The position numbers were made by a program, and so were the translations under genes. Below the pieces are notes generated by a model that saw nothing but the letters and a program-made list of their open reading frames with translations, did not search any database and was not told where the DNA came from. Shown piece after piece: positions 30,798 to 42,754 of a stretch of DNA of 64,000 bases. This DNA comes from Pyropia yezoensis. Taxonomy: Eukaryota; Rhodophyta; Bangiophyceae; Bangiales; Bangiaceae. Numbering within the stretch: position 1 is the first letter of the stretch; every line of letters begins with the position of its first letter. The DNA lies in NCBI GenBank assembly GCA_009829735.1, contig CM020618.1, positions 21,623,346-21,687,345 of the forward strand, read 5' to 3'.

Positions 30798-33238
30798 GGT
30801 GCTCGAGGAGCGGAAAAGGCGGCACAGGAGAGTGCTGCGCGCGTGGGAAAGTGGGGGAAAGGGAATCGGGGCCGTCGTACGGCCCCCAATGTGCAGAGTG
30901 GTAGCGTGGTGACGGCTGAGCGCGACGAACGTTGTAGCCAGCGTTCATGGCCTCATAGAGGGGTCGATGAAGTGCGCGTCGACCACAGGCCCACAGAGCA
31001 CGTCAGCCGCCCAGGGTGCGGCCGGACGACCCCCCTCCCCCGACGCACCGGGGTGCGCGTGGGGGGTGCGGACAAGTGTGGGCCCGCATGCGGCCAATAG
31101 GCCCCCCCCGGTGCAGGTGTCGTCCGTTTGGACGGCGGCCGGCAGCGGCTGGCAGCGGCCGCCACTGTCGGGGGCGGGGCTGCAGCCACACCGGCAATGA
31201 CGGCAAAGAGGGAGAAAAAGGCGGCTTGCAGCAGCATAGAGCGTGTGGCCGCGGGGGCGGCGCCCCTTCGCGTATGGCCGCCCGAGAGGGGGATGGCCGC
31301 CCCCACCAACCGCTGCAACCGTGCGGCCGCGAGAGGAGTGGCGGAGATGCGGCGTGGCAACCGGGGAGGCCGAAACGAGGGGGGATGATGACCCTTTTCG
31401 GCCTCCAGGCCGCCAGGCCGCCCTGCATGCAGGTGGAGGCGGCCCCTTCACCGGGGTCGCGGCAGATCCTACCGTTGCGGCCGCCAATGTGGGCGCCGAC
31501 GATGGGGTCGCTCGTGTGGCTCACTCACGTGCTGGGGGCCAACCGCGACACCCGTGCGGCCAAGTGGAAATCGGGCGAGGAGAGTTGGCGACCCCCCGCC
31601 GGCGACCACCCCGCGGGCGACTGCCGTCGCAAACAGTGCAGACGTGGGCCAGAGCGGCCGGTGGGAAACGCCTCCCGACAGCGGTGGCGTGAAGTGGGGA
31701 TCCGTGTCGACGACAGGGCGCAGGTGGGGCGTGTGGTGGGAAGGGGGGGGGCGTGGTCATGTGGGGGGGAGGGGGGGGGGAGGAAGCACCCCCGCAAGGC
31801 TCACGTCCCGCCCCTGGAAATTGTCGGGGGGTCACGCGACACCCTCGGCCGAGACACCTCGTGTGGCCAACCAGCACGGCAGCGCCCATGGGCGTTGGTG
31901 CCTACAGGGGGGGTTGAAGAGGAAACGCCCGCACAGTTCCATTGGGCGGGAGCGATGTGGGGGGGAGGGGGCCCAACAGTACTCTGGGCAGCAAGCGGCG
32001 GGGAGGGGTTGCGACCGGCTTGGCGTGCCCAATGAGAATCAGGGCCGACACGAGGCGGGGCGTTGCCGCCACGCCAGAGGCGACCACCGGGGGCCGCCCC
32101 TGTCCACTGTTGGCACCCTCCTGGGGCCGTGGGGCGAGCGTGGGGCGATGAGGGGGGGCTTCGGGGAAGGCGCGGCTGCGTAGACGGCGGTGGCTTGCTT
32201 GGCGACGCGCAGGGGAGAGCGGGGGGGTGACACGCGTAAAGCGTGGAGACGGAGACGCAAAACCCGAGGTGGGGGCGTGCACGGGCCTGGGAAGAGGGTC
32301 AACCGACCGACAACCGCCGGAGTTGCACATAGAGACGTGATACGCGACCGGGGGGGAATGCAAGAGCCGCCGGGGCCGCGTGCGCCGGCAAGGGGTAAAG
32401 AAAAGAGAGGGGGGGGGGGGCGAATCTCGTTCACCATAATTCGCATGGCGGGGTCCATGCATGGCGGGGGGGAATGCGCAACCTCGCGCCTCGAAAAAAA
32501 AAAAGAGGAGGCACGATGGAGCCGCGGCGCTGTGGTCGCCTCATAGAGCGTGCGAAAGTTGCGGAAACGACGCCGGTACACCGCATGGAGTCGCGGAAGC
32601 GTGCAACTGTCAACCATGCAGAAAACGACGTGGTCGGTTGTCTCATGGACCGAGCGGTCACAACCGTCAGTTCCCGGCATACACTGATCGCAGGCGGGGC
32701 GCGTCGAGGGAAACCCCGTCAGGTGATTGGCTCGTTGCACAGAGACGGTCGGACACGTCCCCAACTGACCGCAAACAGACTTATATACACTTTTGAGTGT
32801 GTATATTCGCACATGGACAGGAATATTGGAGCGAGTTTGGACTGCACGTGGCAAGAAGAGTCGCATTGCACAGTCATATTAGGCAACGTTCGACAAAAGT
32901 ATGGACGAGATACACGAGATTGCCTTGCTTTGTGCTGCGTGTCTCGCTTGTTCAGCAGGAGAGTCGACAATGTTTCCTCGTTTTCGAGCCTTGCACCTGT
33001 CTTCGGGGGGGGGCTTGCCCCAGGTTGAATAATACCATCGAACACGCAATAGGCGACAGCGAACCCTCCCCACTTCTGATTTGCGGCAGCGGAAAGCCAG
33101 TTGCTATCGTGAAGGCCAGCTGTCCCGTCTTAAAACCATGTAGCCCCTGTGATCCAGCAACTCCATTGCATATATCGGCTTTTGCCACGCTCCTCCACTC
33201 AGCAGCGCCCACGTGGCTGCTTCAATTCAGATTGGCGT
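30798..33238. other. Right non-coding part of HARB2
   Basis: GC-rich to about 32400, then lower GC to the TIR. No intact gene. A CCCACGTGGC motif at about 33207 mirrors the CACACGTGGC motif near the left end (about 18390). A likely LINE remnant lies at 32520-32760. Confidence 0.5.
32520..32760 (-). pseudogene. Possible LINE reverse-transcriptase C-terminal remnant
   Basis: The minus strand encodes A-C-D-Q-C...H-E-T-T-D-H-V-V-F-C followed by L-P-R-L and R-R-F-R-N-F. This resembles the C-x2-C...E-T-x2-H-x3-x-C knuckle after the RT of many non-LTR retrotransposons. No RT core is left. Inside HARB2 it would be an old nested fragment. Confidence 0.35.
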
Positions 33239-33279
33239 GAGATGGTATCGGGATCGTCGTGACGTTGTTGGAAACACTC
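33239..33279 (-). repeat. HARB2 right TIR
   Basis: Inverse of 18309-18349 with two mismatches; followed by TCA and then the rest of the outer element's right arm. Confidence 0.9.
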
Positions 33280-33302
33280 TCACCCAACACCACCATGAGA
33301 AT

Positions 33303-34836
33303 CTGAATCTTTATTATTAGATACTTTCAGCAGGACAGATCTCGTTAAGCATACGCTATACTCATGACACGTATGCCACGTACGGCCGTCATAGCAGATC
33401 TGGTAGAGGAAAACCCCTCCTATGGCCTGTCGTAATAGAGAGTGGATTGCGGAAGAAAAAGTACGACACCCGTCCTGGTGGGCTGACGAACGTTCCATCC
33501 AGGAATGACTGCTGGAGGCATGCGTGACGGCCCCGCAGCCCGCTTGTGCTGACTCTCTCTTCTCCTCCGAGTGCGTGCGTGACCCACAGTTTGTAAGCGT
33601 CGCCGCGCACAGTCCGCATCACGTCCGCACCCGCCCCCGCGCAGTGGGTCTTAAAAACAATGTACCTAGAATTCCGCGCATGCGAATGCAAGACCCACTG
33701 CGCCGTACGCAGCCACCCCCCCGCGTGCACGGACGCCGCCACCTCTTCCCGCCCGCGAACGCAGACGGATGCGCTCTCACGGGACAACTTACTCGTTCGT
33801 CAAATACTGTGGACTGCTGGTCGACCACTCGTTCCCTGCCGTTTGCTGAAGGTCCCCGCGCAATAGGCCTGGTAACGGATTCCTGATGCCACATTACCGA
33901 GAAATTACCGAGATCTGTAACGAGATCTGCACCTGCTGAAAGTCTCTAACGCCAACCCAACCCCACCCTTTCGTCGTTCCCCCGCTGCTGTGAGCGCGTG
34001 TGTCACGAGATTTTTTGCAGCCGGTACCGGATACCGGCCTGGGTTAAAACCTGCGTCAACCGTCGGTTGTTGTTCTTGAAAATGAAAAAGAAAAAAAAGT
34101 CGTCACTTGGCATTGCTGTATGCAGGAGGGACGACAGCTACGGTACTGTACGGTATGAGCTGTACAGTACGCCCGACCCCCCCCCGCCAACCCTTGGCAC
34201 GCGCCCCCGCGCGCGGAGGACGACGACTGAGGGTCCGCTCCTGTGGCGGCCGCGGGGCCAACATCTCTGGCGGTGCACCGGGCGCGTGGTGCGCGGACGG
34301 CAGGCCATGGCGGGGGTGGCCAGTCGAGGGGCCGCCGCCAACAGGGCGGCAACGCGCCACCCCGGCCTCACCGTGTCCGCGCCTTGCTCCCCCCCCCCTC
34401 CCCGCCTCGTCATGGCACCGTGAGCGCCACTGGGACTCGCCGCAGCCTCGCTGTCCAGTAGCTAGGGGACGGGCGGCCGCGGCGCTGCGTCGGGGGGACC
34501 CATCGTCGTCGGGGTCTGGCAAGCGGCGCCTCTTTTGATCTCGCCCCCGTCCCGTGCCACGGTCGGTCCTGGTGCCACTCCAGCTCCGACCGACGACGGC
34601 CTGGTGGGAAGCGCCCGCCCGCCCCACCGTGCCTACTGCCGCCGCCGCCGCCGCAGCCGCCACCCCCAGCCGCGCCGCCAGCGCGTGCCTTGGCCACCGC
34701 GGCGCACTTGGTCCGTCGGGAGGACCACCCCTCCCTGACCCTCCCCTCCCACCCCCCTCCGTTCCACTGCCCCCCCCCGCCCTCTTTTTTTTTTGCCCCC
34801 CCCCCCCCCCCCGCCCTCCCCCTGTCCCCGGCCACC
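33303..34836. other. Intergenic region left of the beta-propeller gene
   Basis: Lower GC to about 34150, then GC-rich, with C- and T-rich stretches (34770-34820) just before the start codon. I see no gene. The last 100 bp look like a pyrimidine-rich promoter or 5-prime UTR. Confidence 0.4.
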
Positions 34837-37308
34837 ATGGCTTCCTACCAACGACTGGCGCCCTCCCGGGCGGCGCTGATGGGGGTGGCTGCCGCCGCCG
34901 CCGCCGCCGCCGCGTCAGCGGCCATGGCGGTTGCTGCCGCCGCCGACGGCGGGACGGCTGCCGGCGGCGGCGCGCCGCTGGAGCCCTACGCCTCGTGCTC
35001 GGACCTCCTCAACGGCATCCGCGCCGAGGCCATCGCCCGCGTCGGCCCGTATGGCATGCGCAGCGGCGGCGGCGGCGGCCCCGTCTTCCCAGTTGCCGTG
35101 TCCGAGCCCGAGACCGCGTTTGCCGACGACAGCGGCGTTGCGGCGGACAGCGCGGGCGCGTCGGGGGCGCGGGCCAAGGGCGGCGGCGGGGAGGCTGGGG
35201 TGGACTTTAGCGGCACCAACGAGCAGGTGGAGGGGGTGGCCGAGGCGGATATCGTCAAGACGGACGGGGAGACGGTGTACGCGCTGCGGGGGCGAAGCCT
35301 GCGGGTGGTGACGACCGCCAATGGAGGGGCAGCGGGGGTGGAGACGGGGGTGCTGACACTCAGCGAGTACCCAGACGATATGCTGCTGGGGGGGGCGGGG
35401 GGGGGCCGCCTGCTCATCATGGCCTCCTCGTATGGGGAGCTGGTGCCGACGCCAATGCCAACGCCGTTTGGCCGCAAGCCCCGGCCGATTCCCGTCGACG
35501 TGGAGGAGCTCCCGGCGAGTGCCGTCCCCTCTGAACCAGAAGAAGAGGCGCTGGTCACGGAAGCGGAGGAGGGGGAAGTGGCGGCAGACGCCATTTCAGA
35601 CGCACCCGCAGTGCGCGTTGGGGAGGACGCTGACAAGGACCAAGACGACGACGCTGCCGAGACGGCGGCGGAAGAGGAGGACGACGCCGCGGCCGAGACG
35701 GCCGCGGCAGAGGCGTCTGACTGCGCGGACGGCGATGCCGACGGGGTGAAGCTGCCGCCGGGGGCGGTGCCGACGCGGGCGCCGCGCCCCCACCAGGGCT
35801 CCATCACCATTGTCTACACGGTGGATGTGTCGGACGGGCGGGCGCCCAAGCTCGTCTCCACCACCCGCCTGCAAGGCCGCTACCTCAGCTCCCGCTCCGT
35901 CGACGGTGTGGCACGGCTGGTGATTGCGTCGGCACCGCCGGCAGACCTGCCCTACACTAGCCCGGGGGTGCGACCGCGGCCGGGCCGCTTTGTGCGGGGC
36001 CTCTCCGAGGCCGAGGCGCAGGCGGCCAACCGGGCGCTCATTGCGGGGACGGTGTTGGAGGACTGGTTCCCCCGCTTCCGCACCGCCCCGGCGGCGGGTG
36101 TCCGCGGCGGAGTCACCACCGGCTTTGTCGCATCATGCGCGTCGACGTACCGCCCCGCCTCGTTTTCCGGCTTTGACCTGCTGTCGATTGTGACGCTGCC
36201 GCTGGCGGCCGACGCGCCGGGGACGTCGCTCGGCCGCGGCACGGCGGTCTTTGCCGGGGGGGACACGGTCTACTCCTCGGTGGGGTCCGTGTACGTGACG
36301 ACGACCAACTACCAGGAGCCGTTCCCCGTCGTGCCTTTTGACGGCCGCATCGTGCCCGTGCCCGACAGCGACGGGGCGGCGTATAACACGTCCATCCACC
36401 AGTTTGCTGTGGACGACGGGACCGTTGGGGCGACGTACGTTGGCTCGGGCGTCGTGGCGGGGTCGGTGCTCAACCAGTTTTCCATGCACGAGGCGGGCGG
36501 CACCTTTTTCATCGCCACCACCCTCGGCGCGCCGTGGTGGCGCTCCCGCAACACGAGCGTCTCAGAGATCACCTCCTTCCGCCGTGCCGACGGGGCGCCC
36601 GCTGATGCGCCGTCACCGCTGGTCCAGGTTGGCAAGGTGGGCGACCTCGGCCGCGGCGAGCGCATCTACGCGGTGCGCTACATTGGCGACGTGGCCTACG
36701 TGGTGACCTTCCGGCAGGTTGACCCGCTCTACATTATCAGCCTGGCCGACCCGACGGACCTGGTTGCGACTGGGGAGCTCAAAATCCCAGGCTTCTCCAC
36801 GTACCTCCACCCACTCGACGGCGGGCGGCTGCTGGGCGTTGGCCAGGACGCCGACGACACGGGCTTCACGCTGGGCGTCAAGGTGTCCCTCTTTGACGTG
36901 TCGGACGTGCGGGCGCCGCGGGAGCTGGCCACGTGGACCGAGACGGACCTCGGCTCCTCCTCTGCTGTCGAGTGGGACCACCGGGCGTTCCTCTACTGGC
37001 CCCCCGCCCGTCTGGCCGTCCTCCCCATCACCTCGTACGGCGACGACTCGTTTACTGGCGCGGTGGTGCTGCGGCTGGGGGACACCCGCATCACCGAGGC
37101 GGGGCGCATCAAGGTGGAGCGCCCGCCCGAGCGGTGGGAGACGGGCGTCCAGACCGCCGCGGTGGAGCGCAACGTTGTGCTCGGCCGCAAGTGGCTGTGG
37201 TCCCTCACCGAGTCCCGCTTCCAGGTGCAGGCGCTCGACGGCCTCCGCGTCAGCGGGTCGGCGGTCTTTCGCGACGTGGACGCACGACCCGAGTTGACCC
37301 CCTTTTGA
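34837..37308 (+). CDS. Secreted beta-propeller domain protein (Beta_propel family)
   Basis: Single exon, 823 aa. ATG 34837 in GCCACCATGG is a strong eukaryotic start. Residues 1-~36 form a signal peptide with a long Ala-rich hydrophobic core. The hallmark T-N-E-Q-V-E-G-V-A-E-A-D-I-V-K-T-D-G starts at ~residue 126. Later parts also fit the family closely: V-V-T-F-R-Q-V-D-P-L, the L-K-I-P-G-F-S-T-Y-L-H-P stretch, G-V-G-Q-D and S-L-F-D-V-S-D-V. Residues ~228-305 are an acidic Glu/Asp/Ala insertion not usual for the family. Most relatives I know are bacterial or archaeal secreted proteins without a settled function, so a prokaryotic origin is possible. Family call firm; role unknown. Confidence 0.9.
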   Translation: MASYQRLAPSRAALMGVAAAAAAAAASAAMAVAAAADGGTAAGGGAPLEPYASCSDLLNGIRAEAIARVGPYGMRSGGGGGPVFPVAVSEPETAFADDSGVAADSAGASGARAKGGGGEAGVDFSGTNEQVEGVAEADIVKTDGETVYALRGRSLRVVTTANGGAAGVETGVLTLSEYPDDMLLGGAGGGRLLIMASSYGELVPTPMPTPFGRKPRPIPVDVEELPASAVPSEPEEEALVTEAEEGEVAADAISDAPAVRVGEDADKDQDDDAAETAAEEEDDAAAETAAAEASDCADGDADGVKLPPGAVPTRAPRPHQGSITIVYTVDVSDGRAPKLVSTTRLQGRYLSSRSVDGVARLVIASAPPADLPYTSPGVRPRPGRFVRGLSEAEAQAANRALIAGTVLEDWFPRFRTAPAAGVRGGVTTGFVASCASTYRPASFSGFDLLSIVTLPLAADAPGTSLGRGTAVFAGGDTVYSSVGSVYVTTTNYQEPFPVVPFDGRIVPVPDSDGAAYNTSIHQFAVDDGTVGATYVGSGVVAGSVLNQFSMHEAGGTFFIATTLGAPWWRSRNTSVSEITSFRRADGAPADAPSPLVQVGKVGDLGRGERIYAVRYIGDVAYVVTFRQVDPLYIISLADPTDLVATGELKIPGFSTYLHPLDGGRLLGVGQDADDTGFTLGVKVSLFDVSDVRAPRELATWTETDLGSSSAVEWDHRAFLYWPPARLAVLPITSYGDDSFTGAVVLRLGDTRITEAGRIKVERPPERWETGVQTAAVERNVVLGRKWLWSLTESRFQVQALDGLRVSGSAVFRDVDARPELTPF

Positions 37309-39449
37309 TCGGCGCCTCCCGTGAGGGGACGAGGGGGGGAGGGGGGGGCGAGCACGAGGGGCGGGAAGAGGATGAACTGCCATTGGGGCAGAGGGGGGGA
37401 ACGGATGGGCCACTTGCGGGTGACAGGCGAGCGTTCATTTCGAACAACGGGTGTAGGCCTGGCCAGGCCTACACCCGCAACCAGCTGGCGGCGGCGGCGC
37501 CGACCAAGCACAGTGTGCCGCCGGTCTGACCTGGAGGGAAGTAAATAGAGACAGCCTCAGGGGTTCAGTTCCGATGGGCTCGGTCTGACTTTTTGATTTC
37601 CGCGCGCCGCGGCCGCATGGACAGGACATGCCGTTGCCGGAATGGCCAGCCGCCGCTGTCGTCCATGGCAGGCGTCTCATCGCCCTTCTCTCCCGCTGTC
37701 GCGTTCCCATTGCCGTGGCGGCGGCCATCCTGTACAGGAAGTGTCCTCCCACCGCCCCCCCCCACCGCCCCGCCCCTCCCCTCTTGATATGCTGCATTGA
37801 TAGTATACAATAGATACCTCCCCAGACGCTCTAAGCAGTGGTCTCCCCCCCGCCGCCACGCCCCTCTCGCCGGCCAATTGAGGTGTTTGGCGGTTGTGGG
37901 TGGTGATGCAAGGGGTCGATGCCACCAGTGCTGTGGCTGGCCCGTTCCGGACGGTGACGGGGGCGCCGTGAGCCGCTGTCGGTGGGGCGCCTGTCGCTGC
38001 ATCTGCGCTACGGCTCCGGTCTTTGCCGTGTGTCCAGCGCAAGCGGAGGCGGCCAGCGGTGAGCCGAGGCTCGGCGCAGCCCTCGCTGCCCCGTGACAGG
38101 CCATGGCATACCACCGGGGGCGCCCACAGAGGCCAGCGTCCGATCGCACGAGGTGCCTATGAACAAGACGTGCCCGTCGCCAGAGCCCGATCAATATGTG
38201 CCACCCAGTGGCGCAGCCGGCCAAGCGGTGGTAGGCAACAACTCCCGGCATGGCTTGCCCACCTCCCCGTCTGCGCGTCGACCGCGGTCACCCCGTTCGT
38301 CCCCCCATCCACACGGGGGGGGGAGCGTGAAAAGGAAGTTGAAGGGGATGCCGTGCACCCCCTCTTCCCGCCTTCTGGTTGACGCCGCCACCGCCGCCGC
38401 GGCCACTGCCGGAAGCGGCATGCCGCTTCCGGCAACGCTCAGCACCCTGACGCGGTGGCTCCTCGACGGGAGCCCCGCAGCCCGCCCACACAGACGGCGG
38501 TGTTGCCAGAGGCACCACGCCGTCGTGGTGGCCAGCGGGCGCCGCGCGCGCCGCCCCCCGCCATGCCACTGCTGCCCGCCACGAGCGAATGGGCATTGGC
38601 GGTGGCTCGGCCGCCTGGGGGGGCCGCCACTGGTGACAAAACGCGGCCGCCGCGGTGCCGACCGACGGCCAGCCGCTCCGCGGCCGTCGGCGATCGAGGC
38701 GGTGGACGCAGCGGCGTCAGCGGCAGCGGCGTTCGCGACAGCGGTGGGTGGCGGCCGCGGCGGTGACAATGACAGCAGCACTGCCGCGACCGCCCTGCTG
38801 ACTGCCGGGCAGCCGCCCGACTGGGCGGCTGCCGCCGCCAACGTCGCCGGCGGCCTTGGCGGGTCCCGCCGCCCGCCGAGCGACTGCCACCTCCCCCCTC
38901 AAGCCCCCGGGGGGGCTGCCGCAAGCCAGGGAGTCGGTCAACGTGCGCAGCGGGGCCGGCCGGCCAACAGCCCAGATGGCCGTCGGCGCGCCTGCCGCAA
39001 CCGCTCACGCGGGCGCGGGGCCATGGCGGGGGGGGGGGGTTCCGCCGCTGCCGGGACGGTCGCCAGCGTCACCTCGGCGCCAGGCGCCACGCCATCCGCC
39101 GGGCCGGCTGCTCAAGGGCGGCGTCGCGGTGTGGGCATGCCGCGGCCGCCGAGGGGGGGGGAGGAGCGCCCCACGACGCGGCGAAAGTGGGCACGTCGCC
39201 CACGTCGCGCGATTCAGTGACCTTGAACGTAACGCCGATTACGTGTTATCCTAGAGATTCGGATATACAGTAAACAAGCCGGCTCGGCTAGCGCTAGCTA
39301 TAGCCGGCACTCGGAAGCTTGCTTCTTCGCCCCCGCAGGCTCTGACGCCGCGCATCCTCTTCGCTCGTTCCCAACCCCTCCCCCACTGCTCCTCACCGAC
39401 TTCCCACCCTCCCCCCTCTCCTGCGGCCGTCCCTGGTAGGCCAACCCCC
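37309..39449. other. Intergenic GC-rich region
   Basis: Contains a perfect 30-bp palindrome (37448-37477) and GC-rich DNA with overlapping open frames on both strands. A plus-strand frame at 38340-39220 has some protein-like Ala-rich stretches, but no ATG fits and no domain shows. I do not call a gene. The last 200 bp are C-rich and lead to the DUF3598-like start. Confidence 0.4.
37448..37477. repeat. Perfect 30-bp palindrome
   Basis: Self-complementary without loop or mismatch; its centre reads AGGCCTGGCCAGGCCT. It lies 140 bp after the beta-propeller stop and could form a transcript hairpin or be a protein-binding site. Confidence 0.9.
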
Positions 39450-42400
39450 ATGGAGCACCACCCCGTCACACGGTCCCCTCCGCCAGCGGTCGCCGCCTTC
39501 CTCGCGCCCCCTGCGGCGCGCCGCCTCCGCCTTGGCGGCGGCGGCGGCGGCGTCGCGGGGCGCGCCGCGGCGCCACCCCCCCCCGGCTGGGGGCGGCCGG
39601 TATGCGGCGCCCCCCCCCCCCCCCCCCCCCCCCGCCTTCGGGCGCCGGGCGGCGCCCCCCCCCCCTCCCTGCCCCCCACCGCCGACGGCGGCGCCCCCCC
39701 CCCCCCCCCGGGCGGCGGCGGCGCGGACCGCCCCCCCCTGGCGGGGGTACCCCCGCCGACCGGGCGGCGCTGGTCGCCGCCGCCGCCGCCAGCGGCGGCA
39801 CCCTCATGGTCACCACCGCCGATGACGCGGGCCACCTGGGCGTCGGCGGCCACGGCGCCGACGGTGACGACGGTGCCGACGGCGACGGCGGCGGGGCGGC
39901 CGCCTTTTGGCCGGGCCGCCCCGACCCGCGGCGGGCGGCCGCGCGGGCGGCCGCCCGCGGCGCCCGCGCGGGGGGCGGCCCCGTGGGCGGCGTCGCCGCC
40001 CCGCCGGGCGTTGTCGTCCTCCGGCGGGACGATGTGCGCGACGGCGCGTCGCGGGCGGCGGTGGCCGACCGCATCGCGGGGGGGGCGTCCATTCTCAATG
40101 GCCGCGTCTATGAGGGGGGGGGGGTGGGGGGGGCCACGGGCTGGGGGCTGTCGGGGGGGGTCCGCGCCGCGCTCGACGCTGCCGCCGCCGCCGCCGCCGC
40201 GGCGGCGGCGGGAGAGGGAGTGGGGGCGGCCGGCCGGGGCGGCGGGGGAGGGGCGGCGGCGGCGGCGGCGGCGGCGGCTCCGCCGCAGCCGCAGCCGCGG
40301 ACGGGCGGGGCGGCCGGGGCGGCGGTCGCCGCCGCCGACGCGGGCGCGGCGGCGCTGGCGGCCGCCACCGCCGCGGACCCCGCGGCGGTCGCGGCGCTCC
40401 TCTCCCGCGACTCTGCCGCGACGGCGTCTGCGACGGCGGCCATGGCAGCGGCGGCGGCCACCCACCCAGACCCCGTCCCGCCCGCGGGGGTGACGGTGCT
40501 GCGGCGGCGGCGGCGGCTACCGTCGCAGCGGGACACGGGCGGCGATAGCGACAGCGGCGGCGGCGGTGGCGGCGGCGGCGGCGGCGCCTTCCCCCTTGTC
40601 CCCCCTGACCATGTTTGGACGGGCGTGATGCCCGCCGAGAGCCCCCCCCCCTCTGCGCCGGGCACGCCCGTGGAAACGTCCGCCGACGCTGACGTGGCCG
40701 CCTGGGCCGCCGCCGCTGCCGCGCGGGGCGGCGGCGGCGTGCGGGGCGCGTCGCTGGCGCTGCCCCCGCTGGACATTGCGGGCGCCATGCCGGCGGACGC
40801 GGGGTGGGCGCCGCCCCGCACGCGGGGGCGGGGCGGCGGCGGGGGCGGGCCCCCCCCCCGCCGCGCACCCCTGCCACCGGCGGCGGCGCCGGGGGTGGCC
40901 ATGGGCGGTGTCGCCGACGCGGCCGCCCTGTGGGCGGGCGACTGGGCCGGCCAGGTGTGGGTGTGGGAGGTTCCGGGAGGGGAGGGGGGGGCCCCTGGCT
41001 GGGGGGACCCCCGCCCGCTCCGCACGACCGTGCGGGTGCGGCCGGGCCGGGGCGACGCGGCGGTGGAGGCGGCGCGGCTGGACGCTGCGTCTGGGGCGGG
41101 GGGGTGGCACCCGGCCAATGAAGACCCGGACGCGGCCGAGGCGCTGGTGTGGACCACCACCGTCGCGGCGACGGCCACGGCGACGGCGGCGGCGGCGGAG
41201 GCGGCCACGGCGGCGGGAACGGCAGCGGCGACGGCAGCGGCGGCGGCGGCGACGGTGGCGCCCAGGGAGGGCCCCGCCGCCGCCACCGCCGCCAGACGGG
41301 GTAGTGACGACGGCGGCGGCGGTAGTGGCGACGCCGGGGGCCAAGGCGGGGGGGTGGCACACGGTGGCGGCTGCGGCGTTGCGGGTCCGGTAGTGCTGGG
41401 GGTGGCCGGCGGCCAAGCCGGGGTGGACCTCTTCCCGTCGGGCGCGTTTTCCGCTGGCGGCGGCTGGGCGGGCGGCGGCGACGGCGGGGGCGCCGACTCG
41501 GGCCTCGCCACCGCCGCGGGCGCTCTACGGCCGGGGGAGGGGGTGGCGTGGGAGGCGGGCGTGGCCGTTGCCACTGGCGGGGGGGGGGGGGGGGGGGGGG
41601 GGGGGGGAGGGGGGGAGGGCATCTCCGCCCCGCCCGCGCGCCTCCGCGTCGCGGTGGTAGCCGACGGCCGGGGTGTCACGCGGCGGCTGGTGTGTGCGCG
41701 GGAAGTGCGGGTGGGGGGTGGCGCGGGGGGAGACGCGCCTGTCGGCGGCGGCGGCGGCGGCGACGACGACGGCAGCGTGCGCGCCAGTGGCAGCGGTGGC
41801 GGTGGTGCACCACCGCAAGCCGACCGCCCGCCCAGCGTGGCGGCGGCGCTCCCCCCCCCCGGCGTGGAGTGGACTGCCACGGGGCTGGTCGCCGCCCCCG
41901 CGCTGGCCGTCACGCCGGCGGTGGCCATCACGGGCGGCCTGACGGTGACCCCGCGCCCCACCCCCCCCACACCCGCGGACCTCACGTGGCACACCCTCCC
42001 GCCGGCAGTGCCCCCCGCCGGGGAGGAGGGCGACGACGACGCGGCCGCCGCCGCGGTGACAGCGGCGGCGCCCCCGCCCCCGCCCCCCCGCGCGCCTGTC
42101 CGTGCCGACGACGACGGGCCGCCGTCGGGCGCCCCATCGGGGCGGCGGGGGGGGCGGCGGGGGCAGCGGCGGCGGCCGTCGGCACGCGTCGCCGCCGCGC
42201 GGGCCCACGACGAGGCGCGGCTGGCGGCGGTGACCGCCACCCTCACCTCCCGCGTCGGCGCGGCGGTGACGGTGGCGGGGCTTGCGCCAGTGGCGTCGCC
42301 CCTGTCGGTGGCTACGGCGGGGGCAGCGGCGGCGGCGGGGGAAGAGGCGACGGCGGCGGCGGCGGCGGCCGCCGCGGCTCGGCTCGTGCGGCTGGGCCCG

Positions 42401-42719
42401 GGCGGCGTCAGCGGGTGGCTGGTGGCCCTCCCCGGGGGGGGAGCGGCGGGCGTCGGTGGAGAGGGGGAGGGGGGAGGGTGGGTGTCGGTACCCGACCGGG
42501 GGGTGGGGCCGCAGGGGGGTGCCGCCGCCGCGGGCGTCAAGGTGGACGCCGAGGTGGGGTGGTGGGCGGCGGGTGGGGCGCCGGGGGGGGGGGGGGGGGG
42601 GGGGGGCGCCTCGTGCGCCAGTGGGGGCGGGAGGGCCTACTCGGCACCGCGTGGCTGGCGGCGGCGGCCGGCGCTGCGGGGGGAGCGCCGGTGGGCACCG
42701 CCGCCGCCGACGGGGGGGA

Positions 42720-42754
<35 letters not shown>

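Larger units (their letters stand above)
18309..33279 (+). mobile_element. HARB2, PIF/Harbinger transposon interrupted by a chromovirus
   Basis: 41-bp terminal inverted repeats starting GAGTGTTTCCAACAACGTCA (18309-18349 and 33239-33279, two mismatches), flanked by TCA on both sides (18306-18308 and 33280-33282). It inserted into the right arm of the outer element: joining the two flanks rebuilds that arm. Without the retroelement it is about 10.5 kb, the same size and gene order as HARB1: plus-strand transposase, minisatellite, convergent Myb/SANT-like gene (now split) and a third minus-strand ORF. Different TIR and protein sequences make it a separate family from HARB1. Confidence 0.92.
5662..33302. 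mobile_element. Outer TIR element (~0.4 kb) split by nested insertions
   Basis: A 36-bp sequence at 5683-5718 (starting GAGGTCGCACCACATCGCAC) is perfectly inverted at 18272-18307. The match carries on outward through 5662 on the left. On the right it resumes only after HARB2, at 33280-33302. Removing the foldback element, HARB1, HARB2 and one TSD copy for each of the two HARB insertions leaves about 404 bp, the size of a MITE. The interior was made of two tandem units (~140 bp). The intact second unit, near 18120-18271, shows what the HARB1 insertion site looked like when empty. No coding capacity. I could not find a clear target duplication at the outer ends, so its superfamily is open. Confidence 0.72.

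Noticed and set aside
40108-42540. 810-codon minus-strand frame, and similar ones at 39251-40465 and 41525-43480
   Set aside because: Only Pro/Arg/Ala runs antisense to the DUF3598-like gene; no domain.
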